Shown: one piece after another, positions 8,054 to 15,395 of the stretch
Position numbering within the stretch: the first letter of the stretch is position 1
How the letters are laid out: every line of letters starts with the position of its first letter
From: Mycobacterium kyorinense
GTDB lineage: Bacteria > Actinomycetota > Actinomycetes > Mycobacteriales > Mycobacteriaceae
NCBI RefSeq assembly: GCF_002101735.1
Contig: NZ_LQPE01000004.1
Span: 1-33,409 of the forward strand
Reading direction: 5' to 3'
Length of the DNA: 33,409 nt
Program-made: the position numbers and the translations under genes
Notes under the pieces: model-generated
Databases searched by the model: none
Seen by the model: the letters and a program-made list of their open reading frames with translations, nothing else
What the model was told of the DNA's origin: nothing

Positions 8054-9391
8054 CTATTGCCCTGCCTGCGGCAACTCGTCGGCCGCAATCTCACACGGAG
8101 TCGACGCTGCCTGCTCCGGCTCCGGCTCCGGCGTGGCGGGTTGTGGCGGTTCGACTGCTGGCATGGGCTCGGCGGGCGGCGCCTCGGCGGGCGGCGGCCC
8201 ATCCGCCGGCGGGGGTTCAGCGGGCGGTGCGGCGGTCTCGTCGGCGAGTTCCTCTGTGGCCGCTGGGTTTTCGTCCGGAGTCGTGGCGTCGTTGTCGACG
8301 TCCTTGTCGTCGTCTTCCTCGTCAATCGGCTCGTCGGCATCGAGCTCATCGTCCAACGGCGGATCGTCGGATGCCGACGGATCGCCGAGTCCGTCGGCCA
8401 GTGAGCCCAACAAACCGCCGATGCTGTCGACGATTGCGCCGACCACGCCGCCGATACCGCTGGCAATCCCGCCCAGGCTTCCCAAACCGCCTGCGCCAGT
8501 GGGCATGCCGCCGACATCGCCCAGCGGAGCTGCCATGTCGGAGAGCGGCGGGACCGGCGGTTGGCTGTCAGTCATGCCGGCTGGAATAGCGGCCGGTGCG
8601 CTCGGCGGCGGGGGCGGTGTGGTGATGTCGGCGGGCGGTTCGGCGGTGGGCTCAGCGGGCAATGGCGGCGGAGCCGGTTGGTCACGCAGCGGCCGCGGCG
8701 GCAAGTCGCCGGGAATTGCAAAGCACGCATCCGGCGTGGCCGCCACCGCGTCGATAGCCGCATCGTACGCAGCGGCCACCAACGCGGTGGCAGACCGCAT
8801 CCGGACCAGCCAATCGTCGCGAATGTCGTTGTCCACGTATGGCATTACCTCATCACGGACCAGCTCCTCGGAGGCTGACCGGTCGCCCGACCCGGTCGTG
8901 ACGATGTGCGCGGCCGGCAACCACAAGGGGCGCTGCGCCGAACTGCGATCGTCCACGCCGATGGCCGTCGCAGCCTTTCCATCGACCGCCTGCCACAGTG
9001 TGTCCCGCAACTGGCCATAGCCGTCGGCGGCCGCACGCACGCGCGCGGCCAGCATGCTCGCGGCGTCACAGTGACGCTGCAGGAACTGCATCGCCGCGTC
9101 GGCTCCCGCTCCCCGCCACGCCGCGGCGAGCTCGCCGATCTGCTCGCGCTGCCGTGCCAGCGCCTCCTCGGTGGTGCTGACCGCGGCCCACAAGGCAGCG
9201 CAATCGTCGTCCAGCACATGCAGATCCAGGCCATCTTCGGTCTCATACCAGTCCAGGACCTGCCGGTCGTGCGCGGTCAGGTCCGGATGCCGGTAGCCCA
9301 CCGCCCGGCAAGCAGTCACATATGTTTGCGCGTGCTCGACGGCCGGTCGCCCCTCGGCCAGCCGCGCGGCAACGTCCAACGCCGGGCCCAC
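8054..9391 (-). CDS. Large Ala/Pro-rich candidate type VII substrate (445 aa, Rv3439c-like)
   Basis: No enzyme motif. Four regions are visible: an N-terminal helical part (residues about 1-215) containing W92-R-G94 in a WXG100-like helix-turn-helix; a Pro-rich linker (about 222-290); a Gly-rich hydrophobic stretch of repeated G-G-x-x-x/G-S-L-G type (about 296-333) that could lie in or on a membrane; and an acidic, Pro-rich tail with one Cys. No Sec signal peptide. This is the build of ESX-associated large partners such as EspA, EspB and EspI, which pair with a 100-residue protein. The gene four bases upstream is such a protein. Starts at GTG 9391. Position matches Rv3439c of M. tuberculosis. 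The secretion role is inference. Confidence 0.72.
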   Translation of the reverse strand: MGPALDVAARLAEGRPAVEHAQTYVTACRAVGYRHPDLTAHDRQVLDWYETEDGLDLHVLDDDCAALWAAVSTTEEALARQREQIGELAAAWRGAGADAAMQFLQRHCDAASMLAARVRAAADGYGQLRDTLWQAVDGKAATAIGVDDRSSAQRPLWLPAAHIVTTGSGDRSASEELVRDEVMPYVDNDIRDDWLVRMRSATALVAAAYDAAIDAVAATPDACFAIPGDLPPRPLRDQPAPPPLPAEPTAEPPADITTPPPPPSAPAAIPAGMTDSQPPVPPLSDMAAPLGDVGGMPTGAGGLGSLGGIASGIGGVVGAIVDSIGGLLGSLADGLGDPSASDDPPLDDELDADEPIDEEDDDKDVDNDATTPDENPAATEELADETAAPPAEPPPADGPPPAEAPPAEPMPAVEPPQPATPEPEPEQAASTPCEIAADELPQAGQ

Positions 9392-9395
9392 CCGC

Positions 9396-9701
9396 TCACC
9401 CGATCCGGGCCGCGCCGCGCAGATCGGCGTCGGCGTAGCGGTCGGCGCCTGCCCGTTGCGCGGCGGCGATCTCGAAAGACGCCCGCGCCCATTGTGCTAG
9501 CTCGTCGGTGAGCCGGCTGACCGCAAGGTGCAGCGCGTCGCCGCGCGCGATGTGCGCCCTTCCGGCCACCGCCCCGCCGAAGGCCAGTCTGGCCAGTTGC
9601 GAACGGGCCGCGCCGACAATGAGTTCCGCGGAGTCGTCGATCCGGTTTGCGACCGCTCGTATCGCCGCGACGTCGATTCGGGTGGCGTCTGCTTGTTCCA
9701 T
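9396..9701 (-). CDS. EspC-size candidate type VII secretion partner (101 aa, Rv3440c-like)
   Basis: A 101-residue, mostly helical, Ala-rich protein with no signal peptide. It shows W71 near the middle and Y89-A-D-A-D93, a Y-x-x-x-D export motif, shortly before the C-terminus, as in EspC and other small type VII targets. It ends four bases before the large Ala/Pro-rich gene, the usual small-large order for such pairs, and starts 39 bases after the end of glmM on the same strand, so it may be expressed with glmM. ATG 9701 is the start; no strong ribosome site precedes it. The existence of the gene is well supported; secretion through ESX-4, the nearest system, is inference. Confidence 0.75.
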   Translation of the reverse strand: MEQADATRIDVAAIRAVANRIDDSAELIVGAARSQLARLAFGGAVAGRAHIARGDALHLAVSRLTDELAQWARASFEIAAAQRAGADRYADADLRGAARIG

Positions 9702-9740
9702 ACCGGTTTGGACGCGTCGCGCCCGGGAAGGGTTCCGGCC

Positions 9741-11078
9741 TCAGCGTGCGGCGCGCACCGACTCCGCGATGCCCGTCGCCAGTCGGTGCGCGATGTCCTC
9801 TTCGGCTGCTTCCACCATTACCCGGATCAACTGTTCAGTTCCGGAGGGCCGCAACAGGATTCGCCCGGTGTCGCCCAACTCGGTCTCGGCTTGCCGGACC
9901 GCGGCCCGAACCGCGGGCGCCGCGACCGCGGCGGCTTTGTCGGCCACCTCGACGTTGATCAGGACCTGTGGCAGCGTGCGCATGGCCGACGCCAGGCCCG
10001 CCAGCGTCGAACCGGTCTGCGCCATCCGTGACATCAGCCGCAGCCCGGTCAGGATGCCGTCGCCGGTGGTGGCCAGCGCGGGCAGCACGATGTGGCCGGA
10101 TTGTTCGCCGCCCAAGCTGTATTCGCCGGCTCGCAGCTCTTCCAGCACGTAGCGGTCGCCGACTCCGGTGGTGCGGACGGTGACTCCGGCCGCGCGCATG
10201 GCCAGGTGCAGGCCGAGGTTGCTCATCACGGTGGCGACCAGGGTGTTGCCGGCCAGTTCACCGGCCTCGCGCATCGCCAGCGCCAGCACCACCATGATGT
10301 GGTCGCCGTCGACGACCTCACCCGTAGCGTCGATGGCCAGGCACCGGTCGGCGTCCCCGTCGTGCGCCAGACCCAGGTCGGCGCCGTGCGCCAGCACCGC
10401 TGCGCGCAGCGAATCGAGGTGCGTCGACCCGCACCCGTCGTTGATGTTGAGCCCGTTGGGTTCGGCGTTGATCGCGATGACCCGGGCGCCGGCGGCGCGG
10501 TAGGCGCGGGGTGCCGCGACCGACGCCGCACCGTGGGCGCAGTCCACGACGACGGTCAGGCCGTCGAGCCGGTCCGTGCTGGCCTTGCCCACGTGGCGCA
10601 GATAGCGGTCCAGCGCGTCCTCGGCGTCGACGACGCGCCCGATTGCGGCGCCGACTGGGCGCAACCCCGGCCCGGCAGCCACAAGCTCCTCGATCTGGTC
10701 CTCGGTGGCGTCGTCGAGTTTGTGGCCGCCTGGCCCGAAGATCTTGATCCCGTTGTCGGGCATCGGGTTGTGCGACGCGGAGATCATCACGCCGAAGTCG
10801 GCGTCATAAGCGCTGGTCAGATAGGCCACGGCGGGAGTGGGCAGCACCCCGACCCGCAGCGCATCGACACCCTCGCTGGTCAGGCCGGCTATCACCGCGG
10901 CTTCGAGCATCTCGCCGCTGGCGCGCGGATCGCGGCCGACGACCGCCACCGGCCGGCGCGAACCGCCCGGGCGGCCCAGCTGCCGAGCGGCCGCCCCTCC
11001 CAGGGCCAGCGCGAGCTCCGCGGTCAGCTCGCGGTTGGCGACCCCGCGCACCCCGTCGGTGCCGAACAGTCGACCCAT
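9741..11078 (-). CDS. glmM: Phosphoglucosamine mutase (445 aa)
   Basis: Interconverts glucosamine-6-phosphate and glucosamine-1-phosphate on the way to UDP-GlcNAc. All four family elements are present: the phosphoserine loop I-S100-A-S102-H-N-P with S102 as the phosphorylated residue, the metal loop H-D-G-D-A-D-R-C, the sugar loop G-G-E-Q-S-G-H, and the phosphate loop R-P-S-G-T-E-Q near the C-terminus. Two in-frame ATGs exist; the one at 11084 directly abuts the AAAGG ribosome site (11085-11090) and the one at 11078 is six bases from it, so 11078 (M-G-R-L-F-G-T-D-G) is chosen. It works in the same pathway as glmS at 3381-5246. It follows rpsI by about 100 bases containing an inverted-repeat element. 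M. tuberculosis calls it mrsA/Rv3441c. Confidence 0.98.
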   Translation of the reverse strand: MGRLFGTDGVRGVANRELTAELALALGGAAARQLGRPGGSRRPVAVVGRDPRASGEMLEAAVIAGLTSEGVDALRVGVLPTPAVAYLTSAYDADFGVMISASHNPMPDNGIKIFGPGGHKLDDATEDQIEELVAAGPGLRPVGAAIGRVVDAEDALDRYLRHVGKASTDRLDGLTVVVDCAHGAASVAAPRAYRAAGARVIAINAEPNGLNINDGCGSTHLDSLRAAVLAHGADLGLAHDGDADRCLAIDATGEVVDGDHIMVVLALAMREAGELAGNTLVATVMSNLGLHLAMRAAGVTVRTTGVGDRYVLEELRAGEYSLGGEQSGHIVLPALATTGDGILTGLRLMSRMAQTGSTLAGLASAMRTLPQVLINVEVADKAAAVAAPAVRAAVRQAETELGDTGRILLRPSGTEQLIRVMVEAAEEDIAHRLATGIAESVRAAR

Positions 11079-11093
11079 AGCCATCCTTTATCC

Positions 11094-11159
11094 GCCGCGA
11101 GCGTGCGTGTCCCCGGTCCGACACGCCAGCGAGAGACCGTTTTTGCGCACGCTCGCGGC
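11094..11159. repeat. 66-bp inverted-repeat element between rpsI and glmM
   Basis: A perfect 14-base inverted repeat (GCCGCGAGCGTGCG at 11094-11107 and its complement at 11146-11159) encloses a second hairpin, GCGTGTC at 11105-11111 with GACACGC at 11120-11126. The outer and inner stems share three bases, so they compete. There is no T-run after either arm in the direction of rpsI-glmM transcription, so it is not a classical terminator. From memory, similar sequences with the GCGAGCGTGCG core recur in mycobacterial intergenic regions; this could not be searched. Confidence 0.65.
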
Positions 11160-11176
11160 CAGAAAGTGATACCCGA

Positions 11177-11647
11177 TCAGCGCTTGCTGTACTGCGGCGC
11201 CTTGCGGGCCTTCTTCAGGCCGTACTTCTTGCGCTCGGTGGCCCGCGGGTCGCGGGTCAGGAAGCCGGCCTTCTTCAGCGCGGGCCGGTCCTCAGGAGTG
11301 ACCAAGATCAGCGCCCGGGCGATGGCGAGCCGCAGCGCGCCGGCCTGCCCCGACGGCCCGCCGCCGTTGAGGTGGGCGTAGATGTCGAAGCTTTCCAGCC
11401 GATCGACGGTGACCAGCGGGGCCTTGATCAGCTGCTGGTGCACCTTGTTGGGGAAGTAGTCCTCAAGGCTGCGCCCGTCCAGGTCGAACTTGCCGGTGCC
11501 CGGCACCAGCCGAACCCGCACCACGGCTTCTTTACGACGGCCGACGGTTTGGATGGGGCGCTCGATGACGAAGGAGTCTGCGCGGGTGGCCGACGCCGCC
11601 GACGAGCTCTCGGCAGCCACGGTTTCGGTCTCTGCCGCTTCTGTCAT
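11177..11647 (-). CDS. rpsI: 30S ribosomal protein S9 (156 aa)
   Basis: Ribosomal protein of the small-subunit head whose C-terminal tail reaches the P-site tRNA. The conserved core begins [10 protein letters not shown] and ends with the basic [12 protein letters not shown] tail of the family. About 25 acidic, Ala-rich residues precede the core, as in mycobacterial S9. The ATG at 11647 overlaps the rplM stop by four bases (ATGA), so translation is coupled to L13. Confidence 0.98.
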   Translation of the reverse strand: MTEAAETETVAAESSSAASATRADSFVIERPIQTVGRRKEAVVRVRLVPGTGKFDLDGRSLEDYFPNKVHQQLIKAPLVTVDRLESFDIYAHLNGGGPSGQAGALRLAIARALILVTPEDRPALKKAGFLTRDPRATERKKYGLKKARKAPQYSKR

Positions 11648-12087
11648 TGCGTCACCTGCTTGATCTCGAACGGAACCGGCTGCTGAGCGGTGTGCGGGTG
11701 CTCCGGGCCGGCGTAGACGCGCAGCTTGCGCTTGATCTGACGGCCCAGCTTGTTCTTGGGCAGCATCCCGACGATCGCCTTTTCGACGACGCGGTCGGGG
11801 TGGCGTTGCATCAGGTCGCCGATCGTGCGGCTGCGCAGACCGCCGGGATAACCCGAGTGGCGGTAAGCCAGCTTGTTCTGCAGCTTGTCGCCGCTGATGG
11901 CGACCTTGTCGGCGTTGACGATGATGACGAAGTCGCCACCGTCGACGTTCGGGGTGAATGTCGGCTTGTGCTTCCCGCGCAGCAGGTTGGCTGCTGCGAC
12001 GGCAAGCCGGCCGAGCACCACGTCCGTGGCGTCGATGACATACCACGACCGCGTGGTGTCACCCGCCTTCGGCGTGTACGTAGGCAC
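11644..12087 (-). CDS. rplM: 50S ribosomal protein L13 (147 aa)
   Basis: Early-assembly protein of the large subunit. Starts at GTG 12087 with the family's [15 protein letters not shown] and carries [13 protein letters not shown] and V-x-G-M-L-P-K-N-x-L-G-R. Usual length. TTAGGTAA, 7-14 bases upstream on the minus strand, is a weak ribosome site. Transcribed from a strong promoter at 12217-12246 with a leader of about 120 bases, then rpsI and probably glmM follow. Confidence 0.98.
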   Translation of the reverse strand: MPTYTPKAGDTTRSWYVIDATDVVLGRLAVAAANLLRGKHKPTFTPNVDGGDFVIIVNADKVAISGDKLQNKLAYRHSGYPGGLRSRTIGDLMQRHPDRVVEKAIVGMLPKNKLGRQIKRKLRVYAGPEHPHTAQQPVPFEIKQVTQ

Positions 12088-12193
12088 AGTGCTTACCTAA
12101 CTTTCTCTCGGGTTGGATCCCGGTCTGACCCGGGTGCCGGTCAGGCGTTGACGGCAGGGGACGGTCTCGGCGACCGACATTGACCCGAGCCCC

Positions 12194-12208
12194 GGCGTAC
12201 CGTACGCC
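12194..12208. promoter_or_regulatory. Palindrome at predicted rplM transcription start
   Basis: Perfect 7-1-7 palindrome placed at about +2 to +16 of the predicted rplM transcript. It could be a repressor operator or the 5' stem of the leader. No regulator is identified. Confidence 0.4.
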
Positions 12209-12216
12209 AACGGTGC

Positions 12217-12246
12217 AGCTTACCGGCGGGCATCCGCGCAGGTCAA
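12217..12246 (-). promoter_or_regulatory. SigA-type promoter of rplM-rpsI
   Basis: On the minus strand TTGACC (12246-12241) is followed after 18 bases by TAAGCT (12222-12217), a near-consensus housekeeping promoter. Transcription is predicted to start near 12210, giving a leader of about 120 bases. A 15-base palindrome (GGCGTAC-C-GTACGCC at 12194-12208) begins one or two bases downstream of that point. Confidence 0.7.
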
Positions 12247-12307
12247 AACGCCCCTCTCGCGAATTGGGTAGAGCTCATTAGTGTCACCGAGCATGCTGGC
12301 CGGGCGC

Positions 12308-12313
12308 TAGCCT
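12308..12313 (+). promoter_or_regulatory. -10 box of the 12321 gene cassette
   Basis: TAGCCT ends seven bases before the GTG at 12321, consistent with a leaderless transcript for the three-gene cassette. The 12088-12320 gap is a divergent promoter region shared with rplM. Confidence 0.5.
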
Positions 12314-12320
12314 GCTAACC

Positions 12321-12647
12321 GTGGCCGCGGAGAAATTCGAAGTCAATACCGAACACCTGATTGCGGGCGGTAATTTGAGCGGTTACGCCGCCGATTCAGC
12401 GCGTGAAGCGGCAAAGCAACTGGCGGGTGCCGAAGTGGCGTCGGGAATGTTTGGTGATTTCGCCGAGGCGCAAGAGTTTCACGGCATGGTCAACACTGCA
12501 CACCAACAGCATCAGACCCAGCTGCACGGTCACGACACGACGTTGCGCGGGGTGTCGGCCAAAGCGGCCAAGGCGGCGCAGGTGTTCACCGTCACCGACG
12601 AGTCGGAGGCCGGTGAGATCGGATCAGCTGGCGACCAGTTCGAGTAG
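12321..12647 (+). CDS. Small EspC-size type VII-like protein (108 aa)
   Basis: A helical 108-residue protein without signal peptide, His- and Gln-rich in the middle (A-H-Q-Q-H-Q-T-Q-L-H). The C-terminal end reads V-F89-T-V-T-D93-E, which fits a Y-x-x-x-D export motif with Phe for Tyr. Proteins of this size and pattern stand in front of large helical proteins in several mycobacterial operons (the Rv2078 or DUF2563 type, from memory). It starts at GTG 12321, probably leaderless, and stops with TAG at 12645-12647. The following large gene continues in the same frame after only a few codons. No counterpart is known to me between rplM and esxT in M. tuberculosis. Confidence 0.75.
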   Translation: MAAEKFEVNTEHLIAGGNLSGYAADSAREAAKQLAGAEVASGMFGDFAEAQEFHGMVNTAHQQHQTQLHGHDTTLRGVSAKAAKAAQVFTVTDESEAGEIGSAGDQFE

Positions 12648-12671
12648 GCCGCCGCGGGGGCACCACCTGTT

Positions 12672-14243
12672 CTGACCAACCTCGACGTCGGTGAGCTGTG
12701 CGGGGCGGCCGGCGGTCATCCGTGGAAACTCGACGACGAGCTGCAGACCGGGGATGCCGGAGCGATCAACAAGCTTGCCGATGCGTTTCACCGGGCTGGT
12801 AACCATGTCAAAGAAGCCGATGACGACTTCGACAAGGCTAAGCAGAAATTCCACGCCGCCTATACCCGCAACGGCGGCGAGCACCCGATCAACGAGTCGG
12901 CCGAAGTGCAGCAGGCCACCGCTGCGCTGGCCGGACACAAGGAAGCACTGCCGCGGATCGCGGCCAGCTTGGAGCAGGTCGCCGCATCGCTGGCCACTGC
13001 GCAGCGCCAAAGCGACGCCGCCCTTACCGGAGCCAATGGCTCGCTGGACGAGATCGACAACCAGATAGCGGCCGCCAAAGCCAACAACCAAGACACCGGC
13101 GGACTGCACGATAAGGCCGTCGGCGTCGTCAAATCAGCGCTGGAACAGGTCAACTCGGCGCGCAGGGACTACGTCACCGATTTGCAGGCGGCCCAAACCG
13201 CGATGTCGGGTGCGGGCTATGTGCCCGAGGCGCTGGACAACTTCGACGCCCAGCCTGGTGACCCCGCCGCCACGGCCGCGACCCAATACGACAAGTCCGG
13301 GCAGCGCAAACGTGATCAGGCCATGGTGGATAAGGCCAAGGCCGAAGGCAGGACGTCCTACATGGCCAACAACGCCGGAATGCCCGGCAACATGACCGAC
13401 GAAGAAGCGGCCGCCGCGCAGCGGCTCAAAGACTACGCAGCCATCACCGATCCGAACAGCCGCTTCGGACCCGGTTTCGACCCGCAGCAGGCGGCTCAAG
13501 CCCGCCGCCTGGCCGGCGAGCGGCTCGGCGACTACAACACGTCAAAAGTCATGGGGCCCCTGCCCACCGACACGGTATTGGGCGGGGATGCCCGCACCCG
13601 GGCGCAGACCAGACTGAAACTGCAGCATGACTTGGAAAACGGCCAGGTCCCCTGGCACCCGCAACCAATGTCGGCCGACGAGGCGACCCGAGCCATCGAC
13701 CAGATGGAAGCCGCCGACCGGGCCCGGGTCTTAGCGACCTTCCAAAAGGGGCTCGAGGATGGCGGCGTCTCCTCACCGGCCGCGGCGGCAATTGCCGAAG
13801 GCATGGCACACGGAACGATCCCGAAAGAATATCTCGACGCCGCGTCAACAGCCTCTTCAGTGCTCGATGGCGGGAAAGAAGGGGTCAAAGGCCTCGCCGA
13901 ATCACTGCCTACTGGCAGACACTGGCCACCAGGAGTCGCCTTCTCGGCCGAAGATGTGGAAGCGCTCAAGAAGATCGGGGGCCGAATCGGCTTGGCCGGG
14001 ACTGCACTCGAAATCGGAGTCGGCCTGTATGAGTGGCAGCACGGCGAACCTGCCGGGGAGATCCTTGCTAAAACTGGCGGCGGCATGGCTGGCGCGTGGG
14101 CACTCGGCCAGCTCGGATTCGCGGGAGGTGGTTTTATAGGCGGGCCGCCGGGAGCCTTTGTGGGCGCACTCGTTCTCGGAACGGCTGGCGCATTCGGCGG
14201 GGAATGGCTTGGTGAGCATGGTTTCAAATTTGCGACGGAGTAG
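12672..14243 (+). CDS. Large helical type VII-like protein with C-terminal glycine zipper (about 523 aa)
   Basis: Coding sense is clear from L-T-N-L-D-V-G-E-L-C-G-A-A-G-G onward, but no ATG, GTG or TTG lies in frame between the upstream TAG (12647) and GTG 12906. The conserved-looking beginning is preceded by GTT-CTG at 12669-12674, and a GGGGG run (12656-12660) is well placed as ribosome site, so CTG 12672 is taken as start. Roughly the first 190 residues are helical and charged with coiled-coil-like spacing, the middle is hydrophilic, and the last 55 or so residues are a glycine zipper (G-G-G-F-I-G-G-P-P-G-A-F-V-G-A, then L-V-L-G-T-A-G-A-F-G-G). No Sec signal. The build suggests a type VII-exported effector acting on membranes; the next gene could be its immunity protein. 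No enzyme domain seen. Confidence 0.72.
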   Translation: MTNLDVGELCGAAGGHPWKLDDELQTGDAGAINKLADAFHRAGNHVKEADDDFDKAKQKFHAAYTRNGGEHPINESAEVQQATAALAGHKEALPRIAASLEQVAASLATAQRQSDAALTGANGSLDEIDNQIAAAKANNQDTGGLHDKAVGVVKSALEQVNSARRDYVTDLQAAQTAMSGAGYVPEALDNFDAQPGDPAATAATQYDKSGQRKRDQAMVDKAKAEGRTSYMANNAGMPGNMTDEEAAAAQRLKDYAAITDPNSRFGPGFDPQQAAQARRLAGERLGDYNTSKVMGPLPTDTVLGGDARTRAQTRLKLQHDLENGQVPWHPQPMSADEATRAIDQMEAADRARVLATFQKGLEDGGVSSPAAAAIAEGMAHGTIPKEYLDAASTASSVLDGGKEGVKGLAESLPTGRHWPPGVAFSAEDVEALKKIGGRIGLAGTALEIGVGLYEWQHGEPAGEILAKTGGGMAGAWALGQLGFAGGGFIGGPPGAFVGALVLGTAGAFGGEWLGEHGFKFATE

Positions 14244-14246
14244 ACA

Positions 14247-14939
14247 ATGAAGACTTTTTTCATAGCGCTAGCCGTTGGCGGTGCGCTTTTACCAATAGTA
14301 GCGCCGCTAAAAAACCGCCGTCTCGGACGACTACTGTTTTGGGCCGGATTTGCCATTACAACTGGGTCAGCTTTTCTAGTAGCCTATCCGCCAGATTGGA
14401 AGTCAGGGTGCTTACTGTCGCTAATGTCGGACATTTTGATGCTAATGAATGCGTACTTTACCACTCCATATATCAAAATTCGAGGCAAAATCTACGCATT
14501 CCATGTAAAGGACAGCCAGCCTGACCAGCTCCCCGAGGACACCGCCGCTACTCCCGACAATGCCGAGTCAGGCTACGATCCAGCACCTGATTCCTACGGA
14601 GGAACTGCGCCGGCGAACAAATTCTGGTGGCTATTGATTGTTACAATGGCCATGTGCGTTCTTGCTGTGATCATCCAAGCTGAGGATAAGCCATTGTGGC
14701 TAGCACCCGTTATGGGAACCGTCGGCGTAATGGCCGGAATCATACTCGGCTATGGTGACGCAAGTTGGCGATATTCGGTTGCCCGTGGACAGCGTGTGCA
14801 ATTCATCATCATCGCGGTCATTACGGCCGGAGTGTTTACGATTCTCTACCTCGCCGCCTACTACGCCGGCAAACGTTGGCCGTGGCGCTCCCGAAAATCG
14901 ACGGAATACCGGGCGCATCCGCGCCATCAGAAGCGATAG
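14247..14939 (+). CDS. Six-helix membrane protein, candidate immunity protein (230 aa)
   Basis: Not a family I recognise. Hydrophobic segments fall at about residues 2-21, 29-46, 53-71, 126-143, 150-168 and 185-207, split into two groups of three by an acidic, Pro-rich loop (about 88-124); the C-terminal tail is basic. It starts three bases after the glycine-zipper gene, with CGGAG inside the end of that gene as ribosome site, so the two are translated together. Base composition drops sharply here (25 of 60 bases G or C at 14401-14460), unlike flanking genes, and codon use includes many A/T-ending codons, which points to recent acquisition. Position and topology fit a membrane immunity protein; a transporter-like or accessory role cannot be excluded. 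Confidence 0.72.
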   Translation: MKTFFIALAVGGALLPIVAPLKNRRLGRLLFWAGFAITTGSAFLVAYPPDWKSGCLLSLMSDILMLMNAYFTTPYIKIRGKIYAFHVKDSQPDQLPEDTAATPDNAESGYDPAPDSYGGTAPANKFWWLLIVTMAMCVLAVIIQAEDKPLWLAPVMGTVGVMAGIILGYGDASWRYSVARGQRVQFIIIAVITAGVFTILYLAAYYAGKRWPWRSRKSTEYRAHPRHQKR

Positions 14940-15049
14940 CAATAACCGCCAACAACTCGCGGCCATCATTACGCGTTGGACCGGAACGGCACATTAAACG
15001 ACCTCAGCCGGCAGAGACAATATCCGAGCTTCTTCGACCTAACGTATAA

Positions 15050-15090
15050 CTGCGCGGTCCCGTCGTCTCCCCTCCGACGGGACCGCGCAG
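15050..15090. terminator. Perfect 16-bp hairpin between convergent genes
   Basis: CTGCGCGGTCCCGTCG at 15050-15065 pairs with its exact complement at 15075-15090 around a nine-base loop. It lies just past the end of esxT (minus) and about 110 bases past the membrane-protein gene (plus), so it can serve both. A real T-run is missing on either side, as is common for mycobacterial stem-only terminators. Confidence 0.7.
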
Positions 15091-15095
15091 AGTCT

Positions 15096-15392
15096 TTATC
15101 GCGCCCAGACGCCGGCCGCCCGGTGGTCGGCGTCTGCGACGTCGTCGGCGCCGTCGCGGACGGCATTACCGAGGTTGGCCAGGATTTCGTTGAGCGCGGT
15201 GGCCGCCTGGTGCCATTTGAGCTGCTCGACGCGGTAGGCCGCGGCTGCTTCGCGAGTCCACAGCTCCTGCAGCGGCGCGACCTGCGATCTCAGGTCCTGC
15301 AGCGCGGCGTTGAAGCGGGACGACGTGGCCTGTATCTCCTGGCGCACGGAGTATTCGATTTCAGCGAAGTTGTACGACAGCACGGGGTCCAT
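15096..15392 (-). CDS. esxT: ESX-4 WXG100-family protein EsxT (98 aa)
   Basis: Secreted partner of EsxU and substrate of ESX-4. A 98-residue helical hairpin; the turn reads L-W45-T-R rather than the canonical W-x-G, as I recall for M. tuberculosis EsxT. The sequence D-P-V-L-S-Y-N-F near the start and W-T-R-E-A-A-A-A-Y are recognisable. It starts at ATG 15392, three bases after the esxU stop, in the minus-strand run eccC4, Rv3446c-type gene, esxU, esxT. A hairpin terminator follows. No separate Y-x-x-x-D motif is evident near its C-terminus. Confidence 0.95.
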   Translation of the reverse strand: MDPVLSYNFAEIEYSVRQEIQATSSRFNAALQDLRSQVAPLQELWTREAAAAYRVEQLKWHQAATALNEILANLGNAVRDGADDVADADHRAAGVWAR

Positions 15393-15395
15393 GGG

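Noticed and set aside
8080..8330. Tandem repeat or CRISPR-like array
   Set aside because: The repetitive look comes from Pro/Ala/Glu codons in a coding region; units are irregular and there are no spacers. No CRISPR array was seen anywhere.
10092..11381. Open frame of 429 codons opposite glmM and into rpsI
   Set aside because: Crosses two certain genes and the inverted repeat; no ribosome site or domain.
12906..14243. Large cassette gene starting at GTG 12906
   Set aside because: This would discard about 78 upstream residues with clear coding character and has no good ribosome site.
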